Positions 17,845-27,373 of a stretch of 64,000 nt of DNA are shown piece by piece (position 1 is the stretch's first letter; each line of letters begins with the position of its first letter). The notes under the pieces are model-generated. The model did not search any database. It was not told the origin of the DNA and saw only the letters and a list, made by a program, of their open reading frames with translations. Origin of the DNA: Leptotrichia wadei (GTDB lineage: Bacteria > Fusobacteriota > Fusobacteriia > Fusobacteriales > Leptotrichiaceae); assembly GCF_007990545.2 (NCBI RefSeq), contig NZ_AP019829.2, positions 868,001 to 932,000 on the forward strand, in the 5' to 3' direction. Made by a program: the position numbers and the translations under genes.

Positions 17845-19071
17845 ATGAATGATGGACAAACAGGAAAAATTTTAAATGATAGTATAGAGAAAATAAAAGG
17901 TATTTTATCGATTATAGCCAAAATTAGTACAAGAGTTGATGGATTAGAAAAGAGAATATCTGAAATTGAGAAATTAAATAATATTTATTCTCCAAAAGAA
18001 ACGATTTCTGATGAAGATAAAAAAGAAGTAAAAGAGCAAAATGATTTAGAGTTTGGAAATGAAAATCAAGGAATCGAATTAAAAAAAGAAAATAAAAAAT
18101 TAGAGGAAGAAAATCTAGATTTAAAGGAAAGATTAGAAAATTTTAAAAATGAAAAAATAAAAGAGATAGAAGAAAAAGATCAAAGAATATCAGAACTAAC
18201 AGAAAAAAATATTGAATTGGAAGAAAAAAATAAAAAATTAGAAGAAGAAAAAAATGAGAAAATTGATGAAATTAAAAAAATAAGTAAAGATTTAAATCAA
18301 GAAAAAGATAATTTCGATAATTTAAAAATAGAATTTTCAAATTTTAAAAAGGGAGCAGAAGCTGAATTTTTAAAATTGAATGGAGAAATTAAATCTAGAG
18401 ATGTTAAAATAAATGATTTAAACTTCAAAATAAATAATTTGTTGAGAGAAAAAACTAATTTAGAAAAAAATGTTGATGACTTAAGAAGAGAAATTCTTTC
18501 TAAAAATCAAGCGATAACTCGTTTGGAAAATCAAGTTAGTTCTTTAACAAAAGATGTGAGAAATAGAGATTATAAAATTTCAGATTTAGAAAATGATAAT
18601 AATGAATTAAAAAATGATAAAAATAACTTAATATCAAGATTAGCGGATTTTAAAGATTTAGAAGAATTAGAAGCTCTTTATAGTGAGTATTTAAAAATTC
18701 CTGAAAATGATAGAGAGAAATATGATGCAATATTAAAACCACATTTGGGAAAAGATATGTTCTTATATTTGGTAACTACAAAATTTTCAAATTATAAAGA
18801 TTTTTTAAAAAATGATTTTATTGAAAATGCTGATTTTTATGCTGTGTTAGTTAAAATCTATGATTATGTAATTAATGTAATGAATAAAGAGTATGACGAA
18901 GAAGTGTACGAATTTGTAAATCCTGAAATTGGTGAAAGATATAATCCAATTTCTCAAATACCATCTTCAAATAGTGTGAGCAATGGCGATGTAGCTAGAG
19001 TTATTGTGAAAGGGTATCAAAGAAGAAGAGATAAAAAATTGTTGTATCAATCTATTGTTTTATTAAAATAA
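17845..19071 (+). CDS. long coiled-coil protein with GrpE-like C-terminal domain, 408 aa
   Basis: ATG 17845 is preferred over ATG 17839 because AAGGAG (17831-17836) is then 8 nt away. Residues about 70-270 form a long, uninterrupted charged coiled coil (repeated Glu/Lys/Leu/Asn heptads). A helical section follows, then a C terminus EIGERYNPISQIPSS, then VARVIVKGYQRRRDKKLLYQ, then SIVLLK. This end matches the shape of the GrpE beta-wing (a Gly-x-x-Phe/Tyr-Asp/Asn-Pro motif, then VLQKGY..., then R-P-A-M-V-x-V). GrpE is the nucleotide exchange factor of Hsp70, and it too is a long helix followed by a beta wing. With Hsp70-like genes directly downstream, an exchange-factor role for them is a good hypothesis. 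A hairpin terminator follows. Confidence 0.6.
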   Translation: MNDGQTGKILNDSIEKIKGILSIIAKISTRVDGLEKRISEIEKLNNIYSPKETISDEDKKEVKEQNDLEFGNENQGIELKKENKKLEEENLDLKERLENFKNEKIKEIEEKDQRISELTEKNIELEEKNKKLEEEKNEKIDEIKKISKDLNQEKDNFDNLKIEFSNFKKGAEAEFLKLNGEIKSRDVKINDLNFKINNLLREKTNLEKNVDDLRREILSKNQAITRLENQVSSLTKDVRNRDYKISDLENDNNELKNDKNNLISRLADFKDLEELEALYSEYLKIPENDREKYDAILKPHLGKDMFLYLVTTKFSNYKDFLKNDFIENADFYAVLVKIYDYVINVMNKEYDEEVYEFVNPEIGERYNPISQIPSSNSVSNGDVARVIVKGYQRRRDKKLLYQSIVLLK

Positions 19072-19078
19072 AGAGCAA

Positions 19079-19140
19079 GATAACTTTAAAGAATCTAAAA
19101 AATATTTAAAAATATATTTAGAAAGATTTAAAGTTATTTT
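19079..19140 (+). terminator. long AT-rich hairpin inside the island
   Basis: GATAACTTTAAA (19079-19090) pairs with TTTAAAGTTATTTT (19127-19140), and the inner arms are partly complementary (GAATCTAAA against TTTAGAAAG). The right arm ends in T residues. It may end or attenuate transcription before the first Hsp70-like gene. Confidence 0.5.
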
Positions 19141-19172
19141 GTTTGTAAAAATGTATTTTGGAGTTGAGAATA

Positions 19173-21323
19173 TTGAGTAAAAAATTTGGCGATGAAAGAA
19201 ATAGAATACAAGATGAGATAGAAAGAATGGTAGAAAATATAGCAGAAAGAGAGAATTGTTTTATGAATGATATTAAAATAAAAGAATATTATAAAAAAAG
19301 TGAATATAAAAGAGCAAATTTAAATGAATTGTTAGAGTCAGAATTAACTGATATAAATGGTGGGCATTGGGATGTTTTCGAGAATTCGAAAGGTTCAGAA
19401 AGTGTGCCTTTTGTGCAGGAAGAAAATGTAAAAGTATATGGGAGAAATCCAGAAAATGATGTAGAAAAAAGTGCAATTGTAGCGATAGATTTTGGAACGA
19501 AAAGTACAGTTGCAATTTATAGAGATAATACAGAAACTGTATATCCATTAGAAATAGGTTCGAATAGTGCGAATGAGAGTTATAAAGAAAAGAATTTTGA
19601 AAATCCTACAATGATTGAATTTGGAGATTTTGAAGAATTTTTAAGATTATATAATGCAAAAGAAGGGCGTCCTTATACTGAATGGAATGATCTTCAAGTA
19701 TCGCATCATGCACAAAATGATTTTGTAAATTCAAATAAACCTGAAGTATTAAATTCAATATTGTCAGATGTAAAACAATGGGCGAGTGGAAATCGAAAGA
19801 TTAATATAAAAGATAGAAAAAATGAGTATAGTATAAAAAAATTTTTAGAAGGTTCAGAAGACGATATTACTCCTGTTGAATTGTATGCTTATTACATTGG
19901 ATTAAATCTTAATAATATGTGTAATAAAAAAATATTTTTAAGATATGTTTTGAGTTATCCTGTAACTTATGAAAAAGCCATAAGAGAAAAAATAAGACTA
20001 TGCTTTGAAAAAGGAATAAAAAAATCATTACCTATAACGATTTTAAACAATGAAAAAATAATGAAAAAATTTTCTGTAAAAAATTTTAATAGTGAGCCAT
20101 TTTGTTATGCAGCCACAGCATTAGAGCAATATAATTTTTTTAATAAGGTAAAAGATGAAGAAGTATTTTATGGTATATTTGATTTCGGTGGTGGAACAAC
20201 AGATTTTGATTTTGGGATTTTTAGAAAACTTGAAGATGATGATAGATATTCATATGAAATGGAAAGTATTTCATCGGGCGGATATAAGTATTTAGGAGGA
20301 GAAAATATTTTAAGTGCATTAGCATATGAAACATTTATGTCAGAAGAAAATATTGAAAATTTGAGAAAGGGGAATTTTCAAATTTCTCTACCTTTAAACA
20401 AAAAAGTGCCATTGAAAAATTATGATATGATAAATGAAACAAAAGAAGCTAAAAGTAATTTAATAAAAATAGCTGAGGGATTAAGATTTATTTGGGAAAA
20501 CAGTGATATGCCAGATAATTACAATGATGATTTAGGAGAATTGTCAATAAATTTATTGGATAAATTTTCTAATCAAACTACAGTTAATTTAATAGTGGAT
20601 ATTGATAGATTAAAAAATCGAATAAGAGAAATGATAAAAAAAGGAGTAAATGAGTTTTTTGCAAATCTAATTTCAACAGTAGAAAGTAAAACAGTAAATG
20701 AAATTAACATATTTCTGGCAGGAAATTCAAGTAAATCTGAATATATTAAAGAAATTTTTGAAGCAAAAAAAGTAGAAATGGTAGATGGAAATGAAAAATT
20801 TAGTGAAAAAGTAAAGATATTTCCGCCACTAGGGACAGAAGAAGCTGAAGAAAAACAAAGAGAAATGGGATATGTGATTGATAGAAATAAATTTATTCCA
20901 AATGGTAAAACAGGGGTTGCTTATGGAAGTATTTTGCTTAGAAAAAATGGAGAAATAAAAACAGAGAGTTCAGTAGAAGAAGTTCCGTTTAATTATATTG
21001 TTGGAAGAAAGAGAAATGGAGAATTTAAAAATATTTTGGATAAAAAAATCGGGTATGATGAGTGGAAAAAATATATTGTAGCAAATGAGATAGAAAATGA
21101 AATTTACTTTACAGATAATTATTCTAACTTATTGAAAGATGTTGAATTAGAAAATATAAAAACAATTATGATTGATTTAGATGATGAATATGATGATGAC
21201 GAATATATCTATATAAGAAGTATTTCTCCAAATAAAATTGAGTATTGCGTTTCTAATAGTGAAAAAATAAAAAAAGATGAATATATAGAAGAGCCAAAAG
21301 AGATAGATTTATCAAATGAATAG
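19173..21323 (+). CDS. Hsp70-like ATPase A, 716 aa
   Basis: The start is probably TTG 19173 (MSKKFGDERN), with GGAG at 19160-19163; an upstream TTG 19158 is possible. Residues 1-100 are a helical extension with the island signature GGHWDVFE and YGRNPENDVE. The actin/Hsp70 nucleotide-binding fold follows: phosphate 1 as AIDFGTKST (about 104-112), phosphate 2 as FDFGGGTTDFDFG, an SGGYKYLGGENI segment, and the adenosine motif IFLAGNSSKSEYI. About 150 C-terminal residues replace a canonical substrate domain and end in an acidic tail. All nucleotide motifs look intact, so ATP hydrolysis is expected. It differs from DnaK in its N-terminal extension and unusual C terminus. Confidence 0.75.
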   Translation: MSKKFGDERNRIQDEIERMVENIAERENCFMNDIKIKEYYKKSEYKRANLNELLESELTDINGGHWDVFENSKGSESVPFVQEENVKVYGRNPENDVEKSAIVAIDFGTKSTVAIYRDNTETVYPLEIGSNSANESYKEKNFENPTMIEFGDFEEFLRLYNAKEGRPYTEWNDLQVSHHAQNDFVNSNKPEVLNSILSDVKQWASGNRKINIKDRKNEYSIKKFLEGSEDDITPVELYAYYIGLNLNNMCNKKIFLRYVLSYPVTYEKAIREKIRLCFEKGIKKSLPITILNNEKIMKKFSVKNFNSEPFCYAATALEQYNFFNKVKDEEVFYGIFDFGGGTTDFDFGIFRKLEDDDRYSYEMESISSGGYKYLGGENILSALAYETFMSEENIENLRKGNFQISLPLNKKVPLKNYDMINETKEAKSNLIKIAEGLRFIWENSDMPDNYNDDLGELSINLLDKFSNQTTVNLIVDIDRLKNRIREMIKKGVNEFFANLISTVESKTVNEINIFLAGNSSKSEYIKEIFEAKKVEMVDGNEKFSEKVKIFPPLGTEEAEEKQREMGYVIDRNKFIPNGKTGVAYGSILLRKNGEIKTESSVEEVPFNYIVGRKRNGEFKNILDKKIGYDEWKKYIVANEIENEIYFTDNYSNLLKDVELENIKTIMIDLDDEYDDDEYIYIRSISPNKIEYCVSNSEKIKKDEYIEEPKEIDLSNE

Positions 21324-21340
21324 GAAGAAATGGTGTAAAG

Positions 21341-23689
21341 ATGTTAAAAGTAAACAATAAGGTCGTGTATTTGCATAAGGATACTATAAAAAAAGAAGAA
21401 TTATATAACTATATTTCTAGGTTATATATTGATAATAAAGAAAAAATAATAGAGTTATTTAAAAATATTGAAAAAAGACTTTATTTGGAATATTTTAATA
21501 CAAAAATAGAGACAGAAACTAAAATAATAGATATAAAAAGAAAACTGATAATTTACAAGTTAAAAGATCCTATTTTTGTGAAAAACAAAAATGAAATAAT
21601 TGAAAGAAAAGAAGAATACGAAGAGAAATTATCAAAATATGGAATTTTAGATTTCAATTCTTCAATTCCTAATGAATATTTATTTAAACAAATTAAGAAT
21701 GAAAATTATTATATTCAAAGAAAAATTTTGAAAATGGGAAAATAAGAATAAGTAATAATAATTTTCAAAAAATATTGATGAATCGAAATAATAATTATGA
21801 AATTTATAATATAGAATTTGAAATGTTTACTGAAGAAGAAGGAAATTCTATAATATTTCCGATAAAAGAGATATCATTGAATACGAATGCTACGATAGAA
21901 ATATTAAATTTATTAATTGAAAGAAAAATGGAAAATTTTATATTTTGATCAAGAATTAGATATTTCTAAAAATTTGGCAAATATGATGTTTTTTAATGTT
22001 ATAGGAATGGCTCAAAAAGGAACTGATGAATATATAGTTATTGTGAAAAATGTGAAGGGTTTAAGAAAATTAATTGAAAAGGGAGAAATTATTTTTGAAA
22101 AGGGATTTCTCGAGGATAAAATTTTAGAAGAAGAAAATGATAAAAGTAAAGTTGAATATTTAAAACCAAATTTAAAAGATATGAATTTAGGATTATGGTC
22201 AATTTATGATAAAAGAAAATTTTCTAAAAGTGAAGATTTTAGAAAAGTGTATTCTGATGAAAGTATTTACGGAGAAAATCCGCTTAATGATGTGGATAAA
22301 AATGCACAAGTATTGATAGAATTTGACAATGAAATGGTTAGAGTATTAATAAAAGATTCAGATGGTAGAATATATCCTAAAAGTATTTTTTCTAAAAGAA
22401 ATGAAGATTCTACAGAAAATTTAAGTATTATGAAATTTTGCAATATTAAAAAATTTTTGGAAGATTATGAAAAATTTGAGAGCAGACCAAATACTTCAAA
22501 AAATGATATTTTGTTTTCTTATGATGCTTTTAAAGAATATGAAAATACTGAAAATAAAGAAAATTTTTATTGGATAGATTTTCAAAACCCATTTAAAAAT
22601 ACAATTTATTTGGAGGAATTAGATAAAGAAATAAATTTAATTGAAATATTTGCATATACTTTGGGACTTTATTTGAATAATGAAATTGATAAAAAAATAT
22701 TTCTGAGATACTCATTGTCATTTTCAAATGTTAGAACAAAAGAGGAACTCGATTTTATAAAATACAATTTTGAAAAAGGTATAAGAAAATCAATCCCAAC
22801 TTCAGTATTAAAAGATAAAGTAATGAGCAAATATAAAGTAGAGTATCGAGTGGAAAATACAACATCTTTACTTGCTGGAATTTTAAGTGAACAAAGCAGT
22901 AAAAAAATAGAAATATCAGATATTCCAACAAGTTATATTGTTTTAAAATTAGATAAAAATGAATATACTTATTCGATGGGATACTATAAAAAAATATTAG
23001 ACAATGAGAGATATGATTTAGAAATTAATAAAAAAGTAGCAAACGGATTTTTGAATAAAGAATTTGATGGAAAAGAGTTTTGGGAAATACAAGAACTTAT
23101 TTGGAAAAAATTAGAAATTCTATTTTTAGATATTGAAAATAACAAAAATATTTTTTCTAAAAAAGTAAAAATAATATTTGATGTTATGCCTGAATTTAAA
23201 GATTTTGTTATTGGTAAAGTTTCAAAAAAAATGGAAGAGTATGAATTTGAAATTGATATAATTGAAATTTTTGAGGGAGATAAAATTGTTTTAGAAAATG
23301 GAATTGAATTAAATAAAAATTTCTTTAAAGTTTATGGTCTTCTTCTTTGTCAAAGAAGTGGATGGATAAAAATGTATAAAGAGAAAATTGTTGATGAAGA
23401 AGAATTTTTGTATAAGGTTGGGATAAAAAGAAATGAAGAATTTCAAGTATTACTAGATAATAATAGTGAAGAAGAATGGATTAAAACTTTATCAGCAGAT
23501 GAGAAAGAAATATGTCTGAATTTTATGAATAAAAAAGGTGAAATATATAATTTGATTTTAGAAATAGAAAGAAGTTATGCAGATGCAGATATTTTTATAA
23601 AATCAAGAGGAAAAGACACCATTGATTACACAGTAATTAACAAGAGAGGACAACAATTAGAAGAGATTAGAACGGAAATTTTGGATTAA
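21341..23689 (+). pseudogene. degenerate Hsp70-like protein B, about 782 aa, two frameshifts
   Basis: ATG 21341 is open to 21745. The next part reads in a second frame to 21948, and the remainder reads in the original frame to 23689. One extra A in the A4 run at 21739-21742 and one T less in the T4 run at 21943-21946 give a single protein of about 782 residues. After a roughly 200-residue helical N terminus it carries the island signature in altered form (GLWSIYD, YGENPLNDVD). It keeps the Hsp70-like layout, but the phosphate loops are ruined: EFDNEMVRV replaces DFGTKSTVA, and KLDKNEYTYSMG replaces DFGGGTTDFDFG. Whether or not the frameshifts are real, the protein looks like an Hsp70 pseudo-ATPase, perhaps a scaffold or regulator. 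The long conserved reading frames argue that it is or recently was functional. Confidence 0.6.
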
Positions 23690-23706
23690 TTTAGGAGGGA
23701 AATATT

Positions 23707-24603
23707 ATGGTGGCAGTAATAATAGTAATATTAATAGCGGTAATTATCTTTTTATTATGGATAATAAAAAACTTATCAGAAAGTTTAAAAAGTAAAAGAA
23801 ATCAAGTATCAAAAAAAAGTGGAATTGTAAATGAAACAAAAATGAAAGCAGAAAATGATGGATTAAAAATAGAAATTAGAAATTTAAGAAGTCAATTGGG
23901 AAGTTTACAAAGTAGTTCATCGAATGAAGAAACATTGAAAAATGAAATTAGAAAATTGAATGTGAAAATAAAAAAATTTGAAAGTAATAGAAATGATGGA
24001 GAAAAGGAAAAACTTGAGCAACAAATAAAAATATTGAATTTTGAAAAGAAAATTTGAAAATGAAGCAGATAAAAAAAAAAAAATTTGACTTTAAAAATAG
24101 ATGAGTTGAAAAAAGAGTTGAATCAAGAAAAACAAAAAGCAAAAAAAGTAGTTAAAAATAGTTCGTCAAACGGAAGTTTTAATAATAATTTTGAAAAAAT
24201 CTTTAATGATTTTAAGAAAATTTCTGAAAATGAAAAAAAACGAATAGAAGTTATAATTACAGAAAAAAAAGGAAAAGAAGTATTTTTAGGACTAGGATTA
24301 CAAGCATCAAATTTAAAATTGTTATGGGAACAAATTGAGTTTAATATCCAAAAAAATGAAAATTCAAAAGATACAGAAATTTTGATAGAAACATATTATT
24401 ATTTTTTTGAATTATATAATTCATTATTTTCAGCACCTGTTTATACATTTTTAGATAATAAAATAGGAGATAGATATAATCCTATAACATCAATTCCAGT
24501 AAATACTGGTTATACAAAAAATGAAGTAAAAAAAGTTGTATTTAAAGGATATAAAAATAGGAAAGGTGATATTGTTAAACAGTCGCTTGTTATTTTAGAT
24601 TAA
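23707..24603 (+). pseudogene. membrane-anchored coiled-coil protein with GrpE-like C terminus, frameshifted, about 298 aa
   Basis: ATG 23707 has a GGAGGG ribosome binding site. Residues about 3-22 form a single transmembrane helix (VAVIIVILIAVIIFLLWII), followed by a coiled coil. The frame breaks at 24057. Removing one A from the A4 run at 24049-24052 and adding one to the A13 run at 24071-24083 joins it to the second part, which is open to 24603. The C terminus (IGDRYNPITSIPVN, then VVFKGYKNRKG, then SLVILD) is clearly homologous to the end of the protein at 17845-19071 and resembles the GrpE beta-wing. This would be a membrane-bound version of the same exchange-factor-like protein. TTG 24085 could start a soluble C-terminal fragment. 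Confidence 0.55.
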
Positions 24604-24625
24604 ATTTTTATAGAAAGATAAAAAA

Positions 24626-24660
24626 TTGACTTATTTATTTTTTTAGTTTACAATGTAAAC
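24626..24660 (+). promoter_or_regulatory. toxin-antitoxin promoter with palindromic operator
   Basis: TTGACT (24626-24631) and TACAAT (24649-24654) are separated by 17 nt. The perfect palindrome GTTTACAATGTAAAC (24646-24660, 7-bp arms around one base) overlaps the -10. That is the expected site for autorepression by a ribbon-helix-helix antitoxin. Confidence 0.7.
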
Positions 24661-24680
24661 AAAAAAGGAGAGTGATATTA

Positions 24681-24908
24681 ATGTCTGTAATTTCAATTAG
24701 ATTTAATGATGAAGAGGAAAAAGTAATAAAAAAATTTATTGAAAGTAAAGGATTTTCGGTATCTCAATATATTAAAGATCTGATATTTGAGAAAATAGAA
24801 GATGAATATGATTTGGAAATATGTAAAGAATATTTAAAAGCAAAGGAAGAAGGGAAGTTAGTAACAATTCCATTTGAGGAGGCAGCTAAAGAATGGGATT
24901 TAGAGTAG
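24681..24908 (+). CDS. RelB-like ribbon-helix-helix antitoxin, 75 aa
   Basis: ATG 24681 is chosen over GTG 24672 because AGGAG (24666-24670) is 10 nt away from it and touches the GTG. The N terminus SVISIRFNDEEEKVIKKFIE is a ribbon-helix-helix DNA-binding fold: a beta strand and two helices with the SVSQYIKDLI second helix. The C-terminal tail (LVTIPFEEAAKEWDLE) is the acidic toxin-binding end typical of DUF6290/RelB-type antitoxins. The gene overlaps the toxin gene by 16 nt. It should neutralise the toxin and repress the operon through the palindrome in the promoter. It sits between the island's GrpE-like and Hsp70-like genes. Confidence 0.85.
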   Translation: MSVISIRFNDEEEKVIKKFIESKGFSVSQYIKDLIFEKIEDEYDLEICKEYLKAKEEGKLVTIPFEEAAKEWDLE

Positions 24909-25159
24909 AAATTTTGGAAGAGTTAAATAAGAAAATAAAAAAGTTAGATAAATCTACTAAACGAACGCTATATTCATATATAAAAAAGAATCTTGTAGAT
25001 GTGGAAAATCCAAGAATAAAAGGAAAAGCATTAACAGGAAATTTAAAAGGGCTTTGGCGGTATAGAATAATGGATTATAGGCTTATTGTGGATATTCAAG
25101 ATGAAATTTTGGTAATAGTAGCTATTGACTTTGGACATAGAAGTAAGATTTACAAATAA
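24893..25159 (+). CDS. RelE/ParE-family toxin, 88 aa
   Basis: ATG 24893 overlaps the antitoxin stop, and GAGGAGG lies just upstream. The sequence has the RelE-superfamily layout: an initial strand, helix LDKSTKRTLYSYIKK, GKALTGNLKGLWRYRIMDYRLIVDI (the core with Trp-Arg-Tyr-Arg and Asp-Tyr-Arg), and the end VAIDFGHRSKIYK. RelE members cleave mRNA in the ribosomal A site. The residues seen (Arg in WRYRI and DYRLI, His-Arg and Tyr at the end) fit the mRNA interferase type better than ParE, but this cannot be proven here. A hairpin terminator follows 6 nt later. Confidence 0.87.
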   Translation: MGFRVEILEELNKKIKKLDKSTKRTLYSYIKKNLVDVENPRIKGKALTGNLKGLWRYRIMDYRLIVDIQDEILVIVAIDFGHRSKIYK

Positions 25160-25164
25160 AAATT

Positions 25165-25195
25165 AAAATCACAGTTTATTTTAGCTGTGATTTTT
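25165..25195 (+). terminator. intrinsic terminator after relE-like gene
   Basis: AAAATCACAG (25165-25174) pairs with CTGTGATTTT (25185-25194), with a ten-base loop and trailing T. It separates the toxin-antitoxin pair from the next Hsp70-like gene. Confidence 0.75.
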
Positions 25196-25240
25196 AGTAA
25201 AAAAGAAGGAAATTAAAACTTTTTGGCAGGAGAGAGTGAG

Positions 25241-27334
25241 ATGGATATTAGAGAAGTTAGGAAAATAAAAGTGGGATTGGGAGAAAATACGACAGATAAA
25301 TTTATAGAAGATATTAATGTATATGTAGAAATAGATAAATATAGATTTAATGGGCAAACGTATGAAAATGAAATTGAAGATATAAATAAAGGAAGTTGGG
25401 ATGTTTTTGATGACTTAGATGAAGAAGGAAATTTATGTTTTACTGAAGAAGAAGAGAGTGAAATTATAGAAATAGAAGATGAAATTTATGCTAGAAATCC
25501 TAAATATGACATTGTTGAATCAGGAGTAGTTGGAATAGATTTTGGAACAAAAAGTACAGTTGTTGTATCTTATCGAGATGATAATGCAGGGATTAACAAT
25601 AGTAAAACTTTGCCAATTAGAATTTCTGGAAATATGAATGATATTGAAAGAACCGAAAATTATGAAAATGCTACAATTATTCATTTTAGTGATTTAGAAA
25701 GATTTATTAAGTGGTATAATTTATTTAAAGGAAGACCTTATACATTTTATGAAGATATCCAAGTATCATTAGAAGCAGAAAATGAATTGAAAAGAAATAC
25801 AGAAGATTTTGATATTAATGAATTTATGTTAGATTTGAAACAATGGGCCTCTAGTAAAAATAAAAAGAAAAAAATTAGAGATGAAGAAGGATTTTTGCAT
25901 ACGATAAATGGGTATTTGGATTTGAAAGAAGGAGAATTTGATCCGATAGAAATTTATGCTTACTACATTGGTTGTAGAATTAATAATATGGCACAATATT
26001 CGATATTTTTGGAATATTATCTTTCGTTTCCAGTAACTTATGAATTGGAAGTAAAAAATCGGATATTGAATAGTTTTAGAAAAGGAATTATGAAATCATT
26101 ACCGAATTCAATTTTGAATGATGAAGAAGTTATGAAAAGATTTAGAGTAGTTTTTGGAGCGAGTGAACCTGCTTCTTATGCGATTACTGCATTGAAAAAG
26201 TTTTGTGTGGAACCAGATTTGGAAAATGAAATTGGATATTCAGTGTTTGATTTTGGTGGTGGAACAACTGATTTTTCTTATGGAATTTATCGTGAAAAGG
26301 AAAATTCGAGAAAATATGATTATGAGATACAGGAATTAGAAAGTGGAGGAGATAAATATTTAGGTGGAGAAAATTTGTTGTCGTTAATTGCATTTGATGT
26401 ATTTTTGCAAAATAGAGAAAAATTAGTAAATGGTAAATATTTTATCTCATTACCTGCGAATAAAAAATCAGAAATAGGATTTGAAACATTTGTGTCAGAA
26501 GCTAGTCAAGCAGAATATAATATGAAAAAAATGATGGAAGCGATGCGAGATTATTGGGAAGGAAAATTGGAAGAAAGTTTGAAGGATTCGGGGAAAGTAA
26601 CTGTTTATCTTTCAAATAAAGAAAATCAATATAAAAATGAAGAACTTGATGTAGATTATGATAGATTAGATGAAATTTTGAAGAAAAATATTTATGGAGG
26701 AATTATTTCATTTTTAGAAAAATTTGATATAGTATTTAAAAATAAGAAATTAAAAGAAATTTATATTTTCTTGGCAGGAAATTCTTCAAAAAGTAAATTT
26801 GTGGAAGAAATATTTGAAAATGAATTAACAGAGGAATTTAAACAAAAATACAATATCATTTTAAAAAATGCTTATTCGATAGAAGAAGAAACAGAAGGAA
26901 AAGTTATAGGTTTAAACTCAAAAACAGGAGTAGCTTTTGGATTGGTGGAATTGAGAGAAGGTAACGGAGAAGTAGAATATATTCCATTTAGAAATATTGC
27001 AAAAAATGAAGAAATTAATTTTAAATATTGTCTTGGATATAGTAAAAAGAGAAGATTTATTCCAGTTATTAATTTTAACACAAAATACAACGAGTGGATA
27101 AAATATGATGATGTGGAAGATGAAAAAATAATAGAAGTACTTTATTCAGGAAATACAAGAGCAGAAGGAAAAGAATTTCCAGCTTCAGAGTGTTCAAGAA
27201 TAAGAATTTTAGTGCAAGATGATGACAAAGGAAGTCTTTTTATCAGATTAAAAAATCCAAGTACGATTGAATATGTAATTTGTGAAGATGTTGAGAAGAT
27301 TGATAAAGGGAAAATTGTAGAGAGAGAGTTGTAA
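25241..27334 (+). CDS. Hsp70-like ATPase C, 697 aa
   Basis: The start is ATG 25241 with AGGAGAG at 25228-25234; an upstream in-frame TTG at 25223 would place the ribosome binding site inside the gene. The N-terminal 95 residues carry the signature GSWDVFDD and YARNPKYDIVE. The nucleotide-binding fold has GIDFGTKSTVVVS (about 98-110), FDFGGGTTDFSYGIY (about 333-347), ESGGDKYLGGENLL and IFLAGNSSKSKFVEE, all intact. The C-terminal 150 residues end in IEYVICEDVEKID. From phosphate 1 onward it is very similar, often base for base, to the next gene, so the two arose by recent duplication. An ATP-dependent chaperone-like role is inferred from the family. Confidence 0.77.
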   Translation: MDIREVRKIKVGLGENTTDKFIEDINVYVEIDKYRFNGQTYENEIEDINKGSWDVFDDLDEEGNLCFTEEEESEIIEIEDEIYARNPKYDIVESGVVGIDFGTKSTVVVSYRDDNAGINNSKTLPIRISGNMNDIERTENYENATIIHFSDLERFIKWYNLFKGRPYTFYEDIQVSLEAENELKRNTEDFDINEFMLDLKQWASSKNKKKKIRDEEGFLHTINGYLDLKEGEFDPIEIYAYYIGCRINNMAQYSIFLEYYLSFPVTYELEVKNRILNSFRKGIMKSLPNSILNDEEVMKRFRVVFGASEPASYAITALKKFCVEPDLENEIGYSVFDFGGGTTDFSYGIYREKENSRKYDYEIQELESGGDKYLGGENLLSLIAFDVFLQNREKLVNGKYFISLPANKKSEIGFETFVSEASQAEYNMKKMMEAMRDYWEGKLEESLKDSGKVTVYLSNKENQYKNEELDVDYDRLDEILKKNIYGGIISFLEKFDIVFKNKKLKEIYIFLAGNSSKSKFVEEIFENELTEEFKQKYNIILKNAYSIEEETEGKVIGLNSKTGVAFGLVELREGNGEVEYIPFRNIAKNEEINFKYCLGYSKKRRFIPVINFNTKYNEWIKYDDVEDEKIIEVLYSGNTRAEGKEFPASECSRIRILVQDDDKGSLFIRLKNPSTIEYVICEDVEKIDKGKIVEREL

Positions 27335-27373
27335 TAAGAATTAAAAATATAATTTTTGGAAAGAGGAAAAACA

